DNA of 64,000 bases from Galaxea fascicularis (taxonomy: Eukaryota > Cnidaria > Anthozoa > Scleractinia > Euphylliidae): contig OX419345.1 of NCBI GenBank assembly GCA_948470475.1, positions 6,595,590 to 6,659,589 of the forward strand, given 5' to 3'. Below, piece by piece: positions 33,787 through 47,601 of the stretch. The position numbers were made by a program, and so were the translations under genes. The notes beneath the pieces were generated by a model. It did not search any database, had not been told where the DNA came from, and saw only the letters and a program-made list of their open reading frames with translations. Each line of letters begins with the position of its first letter. Within the stretch, counting starts at the first letter, position 1.

Positions 33787-34344
33787 ATGGGTTTGTTGAA
33801 TAGTCTTATGATACTTGTCTGCGCTGTAGCCCTGGTTATCCTCATAGCCCTGGCCATCTACACCTGGGTGAGGTGGCATCGAAAACAAATCGCAGCGTCT
33901 TTTGAGGCAGCTCCCACCGGAATTGAGGTTACAGGTGTGACACCAGCAGCGAATTACCAGAGAGGGTACTTGAACGATGTAGGAAGAGACAGCCCAAATC
34001 TCAGTGGATCGCGCACTTTTCTGCATGATGATGTCTTGAAACAAAAGGCGTTTCCAAGAGTCGCGAAATTACCAGCGCACTTTGAATCTAAAGATGTGGT
34101 TTACCATGCAGACGCAGAACGAAATCTAAAGGAAATGATGGCTGGGGATGTAATTTTTCACGGCGCTAATAGGCCGTCTATCCACGGCAACAACGAAACA
34201 GTGGCGGCCGACAAGGTTGATGTTGGTCACGTGGCATACAACGTCGATGAGACGAGCGGAAAACGAAGATGGCCCGAGTCGATGGCGCGAACGAGCGACA
34301 GTAGCGAACCCGAGGTCTCCCATCGGAAGAACACTTATCTGTAA
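33787..34344 (+). CDS. Hypothetical single-pass membrane protein, 185 residues
   Basis: The frame opens with ATGG in an A-rich context (CAAAATGG) and runs 185 codons without interruption. Residues 5-29 (SLMILVCAVALVILIALAI and following) form a strong hydrophobic segment followed by WVRWHRK, the pattern of a signal anchor or type III membrane protein with the basic side cytoplasmic. The remaining 150 residues are hydrophilic and rich in D, N, H and S, with no cysteine and no recognised domain. A TTTCTGTAACAG acceptor-like site lies 30 bp upstream, suggesting a spliced 5-prime UTR. Codon use looks coding, and it is the longest clean single-exon frame in its region. I do not recognise a family. 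Confidence 0.6.
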   Translation: MGLLNSLMILVCAVALVILIALAIYTWVRWHRKQIAASFEAAPTGIEVTGVTPAANYQRGYLNDVGRDSPNLSGSRTFLHDDVLKQKAFPRVAKLPAHFESKDVVYHADAERNLKEMMAGDVIFHGANRPSIHGNNETVAADKVDVGHVAYNVDETSGKRRWPESMARTSDSSEPEVSHRKNTYL

Positions 34345-37027
34345 ATCACTGAATGTAGATCATCATCGTCATTGAAGTTCATGTATTTTGTATATTATAT
34401 AAGCTGAATTCGGTTGTTTTATAAATGGCCAAATTGTCCACTCCTTGTTTGACTTTCTAAGCCGCTTCATTTTGACAGCGAGAGCATTCGGTTTGTGCAT
34501 GTGTTAAGTAAACTCCTAATTATATAGCTAATGGCTCGAGAGCCGACAAAGGTTGCCTTAAAATTATGCCATAAATTGGCATCGTTAATTGGCTTAGCAT
34601 CTCTTTGACAGTCCAAACGTTATTTCTGAACCAAAATGTTTGGTCCAGTTTTTACATCAATTTATCTAATGGTATATACTCTGGAATTAATCATCTGTGC
34701 ATGGCCGTGGAAGCTCAGGCTGGGGATGGACAAAACTGGCTGTTAACGTTTTATTTTTTTCCCAAAACTACCGGAACTATTACTTATTCTAATTCGCTTT
34801 GTTTTCTGTTGAATCTTTAGAAATTTTGGTTTCGTTGCATTGACAACAATTCCACGTTTGTATGAGTAATTCAAAGGATTTTCATTACACACTTGGTGAA
34901 GTTTGGGCCAGAACACAGCAAATACCTTCCAATTGAGGGCACTTTCATGGTAATACCTTTGTTCATTATCAAAGGGTTCTACCTTGCAACATGAACTTGA
35001 GAGTGATTGGCCAATATTTTCTATCAGGGTTTAATCCATTACATCACGCGGGACGACTGCGGATATATAAAAAAACAGTTTTCGTGTAGTATCATAATCT
35101 TTGGTAACAAAACGTAGTTTTGGGATCCCGTTGATGCAAAGATAGGCAATTTGAAGTGAACCTACACAATATGGTTACTAAGGGACCCTTGAAGGAATCG
35201 AAAAACCCAAAAGTCGGACTTTTTGTGTCGTATCTGTTGATCGGGATAAGCTTAATTGTTTTAAGGTATTCCTCATTAATTAATTTTCATGGGGTCTATT
35301 TTATTTAGATAAAGAGTTTCGCCACAGTATAAAGAACAGCATAAGATGGGGTATTCAATGAGTTAGAGACAGGCACAGCTAAAGAAACGCGTATCCTAAC
35401 TGCGCGTGTTTATCGATCATACGTCAGTTCATCGTAGAAAACTTCATCAGGTCACCTTCATTAGCTGTGCTGTTGCTTGCACGTGAAGTTGGAACTAGTC
35501 ACAGAGTTTAAATGATTTGTAGATAGTGTTTACCCAGTTGTCTGTCATATATAGGACTTTTGCTGAATTAAGGAAAATTGTGGGAGGTAAAAGCACAATC
35601 TCCTTAGTTACTCGGAAAAAGTATATTTTTATGAAACCTTCTCTACGGAATAAATGAAAAAAAAAAACTGAAGTACTTCCTCAAACAATTGATACCCTCT
35701 TGCGTTAAATAGACCCAGAGCTAGGAAAGCGTTCCCTTTGGTGAGTTTGGCCAGAGCTAGCCGGACTATGTTTTGTCTAAAATTTAAACTTTATATACTT
35801 TCTTCCGACACGCGCTTTAAAACTTGGAGAGCATCAGAGTCCATTAGCTTTTTTGTGTAATCCGGCGGTGTTTCAGTTTAGCGTCAGAAGAATAGTGTAC
35901 TGACAAAGATCGTTGCTACTTTGAATTTCGAGGAGAAGTGATTGATAAGGTTACAGATTAACGACGATATTTCATGGTTACGTTAATCGATCACTGATTC
36001 GAATCGAAAATCCAAAAAAAGTGAACGTAACCAAATGAAGCGTTACTCGACCTTGTTGAAGAAATCTATAATCTTCGTCACAGTGAATGTAACACCTGAC
36101 CCCTTTTCCCTTTCTCTAAATATTATTTCAAATCAAACATGTGATATAAAAAGAGACTTGCTACCAGGAGACCGACAGCAGAGGTGGGGAATTATAAAGC
36201 AGCGCTTTGCAGGGATGTCGTGGCGTGATAATTGGAGACAAGATAAATTTCAGTGGCGAGAATCAGTTTTATAATGAAAAACCTGCAACAGGGCACGAAA
36301 AGTGCGAGCTCCCGCGAGGAGAAGCATCCATTCATAAGGGGCATACTCGAGACCATGACAAATATCCCGAAGAGACGTTCCCTGTTTTGCAAATAAAAAA
36401 AATATATTTTGGCTTGGAATTTACGGCAGCAATTATTTCAAACATATGCAGTGCATAAAGCTTTCCACGATGTTGAGTGTTGGCTCTCCCCTGAGTGCAG
36501 ATCGATGCTCCCTATGACCTTACAATGCATTTTTTTAAAGCTGTTATCACTTGTCACTAGTGTGTACACTTTACTTATTAACCGTGGTGCTCAATCGAAA
36601 GTTTAGACAACGGCGAATTTTGCAACAAACGCATTCTACAAACATAACAAAAAATTAGCCAAAAACTCATTCCGAGAATTATACAAAGGAAAAATTTAGG
36701 AGGCGGTTTTTTATTCTACAGGGCCACTCACAGATTTCCTGGTGAGTGTTACTGAAGATCGACTAGGCGACTAGAGTCTTTACAAAGTTACAGAACGCTT
36801 TGCTGAGTCACATTCTTGTCAAGATTTGTTTTCAACTACATTCAAAATACGGAGGCATGTCGCCAGTCCTAGAGTGACCCTTCCTGACCCTTCTTGAGGC
36901 GACAAGATTGCATGACGTTATTGTGTCTGGTCACGTCCTAACAGGAACCTTTGCACACTGATTCATTTAGCTAATATTATGGTAAAAAGACTTTCCTGCG
37001 TCCGTTGTTGACTATCGCGATCACCGC

Positions 37028-37844
37028 TTACGTACTTTTGCTCTTCGAGAGGTCTGCAGAAATATGCCGGGGACTGTGCCGAGTTTGAAATGCGTTCTCC
37101 TCGGCGAGTGCAACGAAACAGTTACAGATCCAAGCCTCTGAAATGGTGGGATCTGCATGGTCAAGATCTGCATATGAAATGGCATTGAACCTTGATTTAC
37201 TTGGCGTACCGTTTCTTCCGTAGGTCACTATGGCTGTACCGGATAACTGTCGAACAAGCCGTAACATGGTTCGTAGGCGAACCGGCTGGCATCCGTGTGG
37301 TGAATACGTTTGCCGCGTTTTACCTTGTGGTGACTTGGCGGATTTTCTGGTGCATATGACTGCGGGAGGACCTCAGTAATAGTAAGGGCATTGTCAACTG
37401 TCACGGTGTACCACGTTCTTGGCTATTTCAGGGTACGTACGAGTTAACTAGTTGAGTTGATTTATCCAACCGGATATGTTAGACCCGATGTTAGAGTTTT
37501 GAACATTTGAGGTTAAACTCCCGTATTTATTAGGTACGTATACATATTTTCTCTGAGGAACGGCTAGCACTTGATCGAAAGGTGAACTCCTTTGAGTTCT
37601 CGAAGTTCTGTAGGATGGCCCTCAGTGGAGGCGCAGTAGGTAAAGCGAAACAATCGCCGAAGTCGCCGAATCTTACTCCCTGACCACCGACGAAATACCA
37701 CGGACACTGAGTTCCTCTAAAACGTAACCCGCTCTTACACAGCAAGTTGAATTTAGTTCGGGCCTCTCGATAACTCTTTGGTCGAACGTTTACAGATACG
37801 AAACTAAAGAAGTATGATGTAGATTTCCCGGGCCAAAATGCCAA
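37028..37844 (-). other. GC-richer island with two open minus-strand frames, unknown
   Basis: Between 37028 and 37844 base composition rises. The minus strand is open over 104 codons (37530-37844) and 79 codons (37028-37267). A second minus-strand frame over 37210-37430 includes GKRIHHTDASRFAYEPCYG. None has a start and splice chain that can be joined convincingly. It could be a decayed gene or an uncatalogued transposon fragment. I do not recognise any of these products. Confidence 0.25.
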
Positions 37845-38378
37845 GCAGTAAATAACAGTCAGCTAGTCACGGTTCATTCACGTCCTAACTTCAGGAAAAC
37901 TTCAACGGGAAAAAGCAAAACTCAATCGCACATTCTCGCTAGGCATGCCCATCCAGGAACCGCGGAGCGTAATTTCTATTGGGGGCTGGGACTACAGACT
38001 GCCGAAGACGGGAGTCACTAGGGAAGTCCGGGGGTATACCTTTCAGACAAATTTTTGAAACTGACAACTTCGGAAATGTGCTTGTCATTGTTTTGAGGGA
38101 TTTTTTCGACATATATATTTTTTTATATTGTTGACATGTGATTCCACGCATTTTGGCAATAAAAAGAACGAGTTTCTGATGGTGAAAACAACATTTATTT
38201 TTATTCATAGCGCCATCATCTAAGACAAGTACCTCGTCTTACACTCTAAGAAGGACTTTACAAGTTCTTCGTCGAGAAGGTTCCAAAATTTCTTTTGCAT
38301 TTTCCGTTAGTTGAAGAAAGAGCCGGATAACTTAAATATATATAGCAAAAAAGTAATTCAAAATGGCGGGAAATATAT

Positions 38379-38417
38379 TGGGGGGGGGGACCATAGCCCC
38401 CCAGCCCCCCCCCCAAT
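38379..38417. repeat. G-run/C-run hairpin
   Basis: TTGGGGGGGGGGACC is followed by an ATAGCCCCCCAG segment and CCCCCCCCCCAA, forming a short perfect stem with a small loop. The G-run strand may form a quadruplex. Non-coding. Confidence 0.8.
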
Positions 38418-40902
38418 TCCGTAGTTCCAGTGCCCATTACATTGCAAAAATGATTTTTTTTATATGTTCAAGGCTTTTATTCCACCAAAACATTCATTAC
38501 TGTGTTAGGCCTCGTTTCTGTGTGGCCTGTGAGGAGAGAAACAAAGCGAAGCACCGCGCTCTCAAAATAGATCTTTTCCCCAGTGTTGCTATGGAGACTG
38601 CCTATTACCATAGCCATATATTTAACCTCATTGCAGGCTCACTTTTATTATCTCTCAGCCACCTTTGAACAAAAGAAATAAGAATAAATGTCAATGAATT
38701 GAATTTACCAAATAAATTAACATAAGAAAGTTCGAGTACACGATAAATATCAAATTTCTCTGATAAACTCCAGGGTACCACAACATACTGCTTTCGGAGA
38801 GACGCTAACGAGGGTAAGTTGGTTCAAAATTTGAGATATAGCTATCACGCGATCTTGGATTGTGTCGCCTAAGTGTCCAGTTATAGTAAATGGAGCACGG
38901 TAGTACCGGTCCTGCCGCCCCTCGTTTACTTACTAAGCGCTTGGAACAAGCCGGCGATTGTGATCTTGGTTTGTATTTCAGCTTGAAAAGTGGTTTCGAC
39001 GTACAAAGTGCTGATAAGAACGAAACTAACTAGACGATGTTCAATGAAATTTATTCCATACCATTTTGGCACAGTATAAATTGGCAGATTTACCCTAGAA
39101 ATTGCATACTTCCGTTCGGAATACTACAGAATTTGAGTTGGTAATTTGATTCTTTGTGTAAAACGGAACCGCTAGCTCTTCAAAAACTCAAAAATGCTAG
39201 GCTATAACAAAGCGCAACTTCCATATGAATTTTAATAATGAAACATAGAGCTTCGGAAACAAAATGCATTAGTACGATCCGAAATATGTCTTGCATAGGA
39301 TGTAATATTTTGGAGGCCTGCGTCAGCAGCAAACCTTACTCATCGCGTAACACTCGAGTTGAGCTTGAGCGTGTTCACGTCATCATAACAGCAAAATTCA
39401 AATAATTTCCAATATTGTCAATTTGGCCTCTCATTTGTTCAAAGGCGGTAAGTTAGTCGAGGGGGCGGAAATTTGATGAAATGAAATAGGAAATTGGACG
39501 CTTAAAACTGTTTTTTCCTTGATGAGTTTTGGTGTGTATGCCGATAGAAATTCATAAACACATTCTATGAGTCGTTCGCTTTTTTCTATTTAATTTACAC
39601 TTCACTCTGCCCTTATTCAATTTTTGCTTTTCATTTCCCATTGCCTCGTTGCACCTCTTTTCCTCGTTAGCAAAACGCCCTGCGACCAGTATAACCCGAA
39701 TATAAAAACATAATGTGTTTAGTTACCAGCTTCGTTTGTATAAAGGGAAATCACGAATCTAAGTCTACGAAAGGCTTCGTTTCACAAAACCTACCAGAAA
39801 AATGGACGCCGATTTCTTGCTGGGATACAATAGGCTTATGTGTTTTGAGTGGTCGCGCGCCAAATTATAATGGTGTTTACAAGCTGCTTGAGATCAAGAT
39901 TACGTCAGAAATGATTAATTCACTCTGCCTCTCACCCACCTGCCATTCAAAATCACCTGCATAATATGTGCCAAAACAAAGACAGGATCGAACGCCTTAA
40001 TTATCGGTTCGATTCGCATCAGCGACGGAGGCACATGGTTAAACCATCGAGTCTTTTCGCGAACTGGACGTGTGTACAAAAAAAATCGCGCGGTTAATTT
40101 TCGTCGTAAGCTCATCCCTTTGTTTACTCAAGTAGCACGACACGTGGTTTTTGTACTTCCTTCTGAGTAAATTATCCAGTTTGAGTGACTCGGGAGAAAA
40201 AAGCGGTAAATGTTACTGAATGGCTATCGCCTTTGTTCACGATCTGTGAGTACAAGAATACAGTTAATTCAGTGGAGGCAAATTTTCTCTGATGTCTGAG
40301 GTTTAGTTTTAACCTGACAACAGAAGCGCTCATTGACAGACCGCAACGTGCTTAAACATTTCATTAAAACGTAAACAATTTTTGAAAGGCACAAGGATTA
40401 AAAACGTGTCGCCCACGGTGAATACCAATCACATATCCTTTCGTTTGGATCCAACGGCACTTAACAGATCGACTTGATCAACCTTCGGCGGAAACTCGCT
40501 ATTTGATACGGTTTCTCGATTCTGTTTCGCCATTGAAGATTCCGTAGATTGAGGGGAGGAAATAAATTAAGGTAAGTTCTTGTCTTATCATTAACATGCA
40601 AATGATCGAGTGTTCCTCTAGCAAGAGCAGGCAAGTTATAGCTAATATTCACTGAGATCGGTTTCGAGATCGAGAAATACTGAGACGCTGGCCGGTGTTC
40701 ATTCTTATAACAAAAAATGCGACGCGTACAATAGTACGAATCCGTATTGTTGCAAAACCGCAACATCGAGATCATTTGAAGTGAGTGAAACCTTCTTGAA
40801 TAACGTGTTATTCCAGCAATTAATGGCCATGTTTAAATTCAAGGTGTAGATCGGACCCCACCCAAAAACTATGCTAAATTCTGAAATCATGACAACTCAC
40901 AA

Positions 40903-40930
40903 ACACGCACGCACGCACGCACGCACGCAT
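40903..40930. repeat. (ACGC)n microsatellite
   Basis: About seven tandem CACG/ACGC tetramers. Confidence 0.9.
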
Positions 40931-43900
40931 ACACTGCCATTTCCCAGAATTCCAGTTTGTGAAACCAGTTAATTAGAAGCTTTTAATTTCTTGGGTCATG
41001 TTCTAGCAGTTAAAACTTCACCATGGTAAAAAATATAAGATATATGAGCCCAATTTTGTTTTTACTTAAGGCAAGGAAAACTCCTTTGCCTAATTTTTTG
41101 TTTTTCATATCCTCGAGAATTTTTCCAAGTCCAGTGATAATATTTTCCACTCCACTTTTCCCATGAACATTTGGTGACAACTAATTATAATGACGAGAAC
41201 ATTTGACGTTTTTATGATCTTTCAGGAACTTAAAACATTTCAAAATTAGCCACGAGTGCGTGAAAGCGCAGGCTTAGTCATATATTCATCATAAAGAACT
41301 CAGCTTAATTTGGCATACATGGACGTTTTTGAGCGGTACCGAAGAAAACAAATTGTAGCAAAATAAAGTGTAATAAAGAATATTCATGTTGCTTCATTTT
41401 TCGGCGAGGAATTTTTAGTTTGCGTGAGTGAAACAAAATTAGAATTAAAGATGCATGACACAACTTTTTGTGATCATTATATTTTATGTCCAATCGTATT
41501 TGCATTTATATCATTTATCCACCACCCTGTCAAGTCCAAGTTAATTAAGTCGTCAAAGCTGATTGCTTACACATTCGACTCAGACTTCGGTTTCAACAAG
41601 AAAGGAACTGAGGAAACGATAAGGCAATGTCTTCAGGGCCACTTTGTTTTGTTGGACCCGATCAGCACTGATTCTGGCGGGAACTTTGATAGAGCTATTC
41701 GATGTATTGAAATTTATTTCAATTAGATTTCTTCCTGTGATGGACTTGCATTGATCATGAGAAGGGTAGCAATAAGTAATAGTAATAAATGTTGGCATGC
41801 AGTTTTCCTGTTAGAGTTCACATATTCTTTACGGATCATCTCATAAGCAGAAACTGCAATAGCAGTTAAATTACATTATCGACTCAGGCGCGGTCACCTT
41901 TAGCGTGGATTGGGACCGCGGTTCTTTTGGCAACCGCTTGGAATTCCTGGCTTAATTCTCGGCGGGTGATCGGCAAACTTCGGAGACCAAACATGAGTCC
42001 ATTCACTTCGATAGAGTCGACAGACGAACTCGCCAGTAGCAAAATTGAGTTGACAAAAATAAAATGACTTTCGATAGTCGCTCAGGGCGTGGAGAATCCT
42101 CTCAATAAATTGCCGGTATGAACACTGGATTCGGACTCATTACTTTGTCGTCGAGGCTGTTATTCAACTGGAAAAGTATACCTTGCTATGGGATGAGATT
42201 CCGTGAATATATTCGAAATAGAATAAGATACCGACAATTTCAATGTGCCTTACAGCGTATTGCCGATTTCCTAAGGGAAACAACAAAGTGGGTCGTTTGT
42301 ATTTTATTGTCTTTTAATTAAGGCGGGATTGTAGTGGGAAGAAAAGATAACTTTATTGAAAACCACAACACGAGCTGTTTTCTTTTATCAAGTAGTGTCT
42401 TGTAGAGGCGCCAAACACGCGACAATTTTTAAAACGATGATATGAAACCAAAATAGCCCATGGAGGCTTTGTGTACGTATTTGAAGCTATTTTCTCGCTA
42501 CTGAGTTTTGTGTTACCCTTCCTTCATGCTATCTGGACTCGACGCTACTTGGTGCTTCTCTGTAATTCGTCTCGTAAAAAACATTGGTTGACCACTATTA
42601 CAAGGAAAGAATTATAACGAATTCCGACCCAAAGCCGAGAGCAAATCTGTAAACAGCTAAAACAATTTATGTCAATCCGCATTTTATATTGCAAATCAGT
42701 TATTTCCGGTGGTTTTTAAGGTATGGTAATTTCTTATCTTTTTATTTAATAACTGAAATGATCTTGTGTAGTTAAAAATTCGCCTTGTTGAATAAAAATC
42801 TAATTTAAAACATTTTTTACATGCAGTGAAAAAAAAAATAAAGCTATAAACTCAATTTTTGTTGTACTTGAAAAGCAGACAAAAATCAGGGAAAATACGT
42901 TGCTTGGTAATCTTCAGCCGCAAAACGAAAAGCACCTTTAAATTTGCAGCTTGTAAATGATTCTTGTTTTTACCTAAATTATATCAGCTGTACTAAATTT
43001 TTCAGTTGTTGAATGAAAACATGGCAAAAAATCTGTGTAATGCCCAATTGTTTTGAACTAGCTCATATATTAAAAATCTGATGGAAAACATTTAGTACAT
43101 AGACAATATTCCGGAAACATTTCCCCGTTGTGTAAAACATTGTCATTGATGACTTATTAAAATCTTCGTCTGTAAAAAAGTAAAACCTTTTAGGAATAAG
43201 TTCTTAAGTATGATGTCGCATGTTTTCTATCCCTGTAAATCGACGAAATTTGGCAGGCGTCTCGAGCAATCAAGATATGCTAATTTCACCCCAAAAAAAT
43301 CGATATTGTAAGTTACGTATTTCGACCGCATTTGAACGGTGGACACAAGTTCACAAGTAAACAGACCTAGAAGTGAGAGAACAAGACGGCAAGTATGCTT
43401 TGTGTTCCTTTTAGTATTTTAGCTAGCTATCTACTATCTGAAGTGATAAGTTTTGCTCCTTTAGCCAATGTCATGTAAAGTGCTTGCGGCATTTAGCGAA
43501 TTACGAATAGTTGGCTTCTTGGCGGGAATTCATCGGTTGTAAGCTAAGCTTACGACCAAACTGTACATCCAACCTGAAACGAGCTTTTAACATAGCGTGC
43601 AGTTTCGAGATTTGCAATCTGAATTCTCTATCAACCGTTTAGTGTTGGAAAACATGCATCTTCATGGAAGTTAACGATAGGCGCGTGATTTTATCGTAAG
43701 TTCAGTGTATGGCGCCGTCGAAGACTTGTGCAATTTGCAATTGTTTCCTTGACTTAAGTTTAATAGTTGTTGTGCTTTGTTAAGTCACCCTTTGATCCTA
43801 CAAACTAAAACCCTTTGTCAAGGCAATACTAAAATTCGATTTCCACTACTTGTAGTAAGTTGTAGATGGATTCGAAAGACTAGAATGAGCTCATATGACT

Positions 43901-46900
43901 CATGGAACAAAACAGCGCTCGTACTAAACTCGACCTGACAGCGAACGAGCTAGACCGTGAAATGAATTAAGTCTGAAAATAAATTGTTTTTATCGCTGTA
44001 AGAAGCCATAACCAGTGCTTCGCCTCATGAGTTTGTCATTTCCTAAAAGAAAGCGAGACATTTAAGAATTTACGAGTTTTCGTGCTAAGAAAATTGGGAG
44101 AAGTTCATTATTATTAAGTTTGACTGATTACACTTGTTTATGCCGAAGCGGCATACTGGCACCGTGATAAAATCCACATATTGGTTCCCTAACAACATAT
44201 CGACTTGAGTCCTTCGTAGATGCGTAAAATTATTAAGAGACTCTTCTAAGCTGCTTGACCTTCGCTAGCTTTAGCCCACAAAGACATTTTCAGTGAATAT
44301 AGTTCCTGTGGTTCATTCTTGAACTAAACGTTTTGTAGTGTACAAACGAAGCACTGCGTCAAAATCATCCAAGCACAACTTTCCTGTTGCGTTTTCTATT
44401 ATGTAGTATGGACAAGATTGTTCTCGAGTTTTGGAAATTGTGGATTTAGGAATCGTACGTTTTGCGTCAACCACTCTATTTCAGGAGCAGTTCCGTCTTC
44501 CCTATCATAGTCCTGGCCTGGCCTGTAAAAGTGGTTTAGTTTTTTTTTCTGAAGGAATTATGCTTCTGTGTTTGCTCGATACTACAATGAAATTTCATTT
44601 TATGCAAAGCTTTACTGACGTGAGCAGTTTACAGGTGTATTCACGGACTCATTTTTTTTGCCACCAGGAAAACGTTTAGTAACAAGCCATCGATTTGAAC
44701 CGTCTAGCTTTGAGTTGTTTTCCGACCATAAATATGGTTTGATGTGATGTTGTATTGTAACTAACGGTCAATGTCTTCTCTTGAGGTTGTTCGTTTATGA
44801 AGGCAATACCTCATCTTGTGCTTCTGTTACGTTCTTAGAGATTTTATTTTGCGGTTTTCGGCTTTTCAAAATATTAATTCAAAATATTAGTGACGTCAAC
44901 GCAGAAGAGTTGCGAAGAAAAAAACAAGTAAAGAAGATTGATAACTTCAGTTACTGAAATTACGATTTTGCGTCACGTGAAAATAATCGTTCGGCCAGTG
45001 TATGGTGGAAAAAAATTTAAATTAAACGGCTTATATAGGCAAGGACATAGACTTTGAGAAGACCACTGGGAGGCAATTTTCTTCTTTGCTTGAAATGTGA
45101 ATGCGAGAAAATAGTAATTTAGTGAACTGTGGACTAAGGACTACGGACTGTCTCTAACACGTGCTGACTGGGAATTAATAGGTACTGATAAAGAGTAATG
45201 ACGGCAATTAACTTTATCAATACTACATTATACTGAGGTAAGGGGTTGACTGTAGAAGAAGCTGCCCTCTCGATTTCGCTCTGACCAATCAATCCTACAA
45301 GTGGTCATGAAAATAATTTTAAGTAACCAAACAAGTCAAGCCAAACGGCGGGGTGTGAAAGTGACAGTTCGACTCGTTCTGACGGATCAGGTCGCAGCGG
45401 GGAAGGTCTCGCCGAAACGGAAAACCTTGGCTTAGGGTCGCACCATACAGCGCACTTTGTAGAATTGATCGTGAGGTTGCCGAAGAACGATGCATTTTAA
45501 ACGGTTTAGCTAGTTTTCATCGGTCTCGCATATGTACCAAACATATAAAACCTAAATTGCTAGCTTTTCATACTGCGATGTGTCTCTCATTAAGGGGTAG
45601 TAAATCTAAGATTATGCAAGATTGCTAGTCCACCATTTTGCTGCGTGCCAAAAGCAGCTGTTTGGCTCGCACAATTGTTTCCAAAACCCTTAAACCTTTT
45701 TTTTTATTTGACTGGAAGTTGGCAAAAAAGCCTTTCTCCACGCTTTCATGCACATAGCATCTGTTTTGCCGATGGCAACGTCACCGCGTGACGAGTAAGG
45801 GCCAACCACCAGAACACGTTATTTAGAAAACGATTTAATTATAGAGAGTATTTTCTCCCTATATCAGGGACCGCGCAGAGGGAGGGGCCAGGAAGGGGGG
45901 GGGGGAGGAAGGCCCCCCACTTTTGGTGGAAAAAATAATAAATTTAGTAAACTACGTTTCCAATGAAAAGTACTTTCACAGAATAATAGTGGTCGGCTAC
46001 TGCTGGCGGACCATACGGGAAAAAATCCAACTTTAACCATTTTTAGAGTCAGCCCCTCCCCTAAATTAAAAAGACCGTTTCTTTGTTTAGGTATGCCAAT
46101 ATGGTCGCCGTGACGTCATGTGAAAACGATCTATTCATGCTTTACTGCAAACAAATATATATTCAGTTTTAAGCCGTTTTAAATTCATTTGAAAAAGTTG
46201 GGTTTGAGATATTTTGCTTCTCACAGATAGCAATTTTTGTGGTGTCTATAAACCACGAAAGTAAAAAGAAAAATGAAATAAAAAAGATAGAAAAACCATT
46301 ATCGGCATTCATTTTCAGCCTCAATAATTCATACCACGTCAAGAGAGTGATAAAAAGAGACCCTTATGCGAAGTCAATTATCAATGTTGTTCGGAATTCC
46401 AAACATAAGCCAATTCTAGACGTTTCCTTTATATAAAAGCAGAAGGAAATGCAATGTAGACTCTTTATTCTTAATCGTTTAACAAATATTTCTTCGATAG
46501 CTTGTTTCTGCACAAATTCCATTTTATGGCGATTTGATTTACTGAAAACTAAACTAGCAACCTTTTTCAACATCTAAAATTCACAGCACCGTAAAATAAA
46601 ACGTTTAGGTTGGCCTACCTAGGACCGATCCTAAGGTTAAAACCCTCTGGTATTATATTTGATTCTTCGTTTGATATTTTTTGGCGCGACAATTGCTTTA
46701 GTTAAGGATAATATTCTGAGGATTACATCCTTCATGTACTTGTCTCACCAAACCTATGCTGCACGCAAATTTGCGAGCAACCGTTTGTTCATTTTAGAAG
46801 TCACACGCAAATCTGTGTTATTCGTAACGACGTTACGACAATATTCGTGTGGTTGTAGGGCATACCGTTCTCACCTGGTTTAATTCAGAAATGATACAAT

Positions 46901-47053
46901 TTTCTATCTTAAACAAGAACTTGTTATTTGGTAAGTTAGGTTAATCCATGATTTATAGGATTTTGGTATATTTTCTTCGATTTGCTTATAACAATTCATG
47001 TATGGAACTTTCCGTCACCTGTTTCATAGCTTCGACCTCTGTACCTACATGCA

Positions 47054-47228
47054 TGGCTGTCAAAAAGATTTTAAGTAGAAGGAAAATCTAGGAAAGCAGA
47101 CGGCACTCCGGGGGTAATAACACCAGTTTTTGCCTTATATTTTCTCTTTTTACCAACGAATCGTAGCTGGCGAAACTAGGAAAGTAGCCGACGATATCAC
47201 CGGTGGCCGGCGCATTTTGACAACCCTG
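47054..47228. repeat. MITE of the CAGGGTTGTCAAAA family, 175 bp
   Basis: The left end GCTGTCAAAAAGATTTTAAG and the right end GCATTTTGACAACCCTG are terminal inverted repeats; the first bases of the left end are altered. TGCATGG occurs on both sides, a 7-bp match compatible with an 8-bp hAT-type duplication. The interior GGCACTCCGGGGGTAATAAC and CTGGCGAAACTAGGAAAGTA blocks match the copy at 49806-49984 in opposite orientation. Confidence 0.75.
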
Positions 47229-47357
47229 TGCATGGCCAGAATTCAGTCTTGCCTTCAAAGCGGAAACCGCGCAGCACCGTGAATTCAGTTTCATTTTCAT
47301 CAGTTTAATCTATTGTTAATCAAATTGACGTAAATTTGAACCCAGGACTTTAAGTGA

Positions 47358-47500
47358 CTGTAATGATGGACTAGTCACTCGCGTTACAGTCAGGATTGGA
47401 CGTTACGTATGTCACACGGTCACGTGATCTGTACCTTTGTACCTATGTTTCGAATAAATGTGTGTATATGTTCGATCAAGCTCGTGGCTGGTTATTACAG
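47358..47500 (+). other. Possible short solo LTR
   Basis: The segment starts TGTAATGATGG and ends GGTTATTACA, so it has TGTAAT...ATTACA ends. It contains AATAAATGTG in the 3-prime third and is followed by GTGACGAGGTCGAG, which looks like the primer-binding side of an LTR element. There is no second LTR or pol sequence nearby. Tentative. Confidence 0.25.
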
Positions 47501-47601
47501 TGACGAGGTCGAGAGCATATAGCTCGGGTAGGCTATTTTTGGTGATTTTGTAATTACGTAAAACCCAACCTCTTCCGCTGAGTCGTCCTCAACATATATT
47601 A

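Larger units (their letters stand above)
34345..47053. other. 12.7-kb stretch without a supported gene
   Basis: Mostly AT-rich intergenic sequence. Frames up to about 100 codons occur (for example 41424-41726 plus, 40461-40775 minus), but I see no conserved motif, splice chain or signal peptide. Visible structures are a G/C-run hairpin at 38379-38417, an (ACGC)n tract at 40903-40930, and a G-run-rich repeat-like segment at about 45870-46110. Confidence 0.5.
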
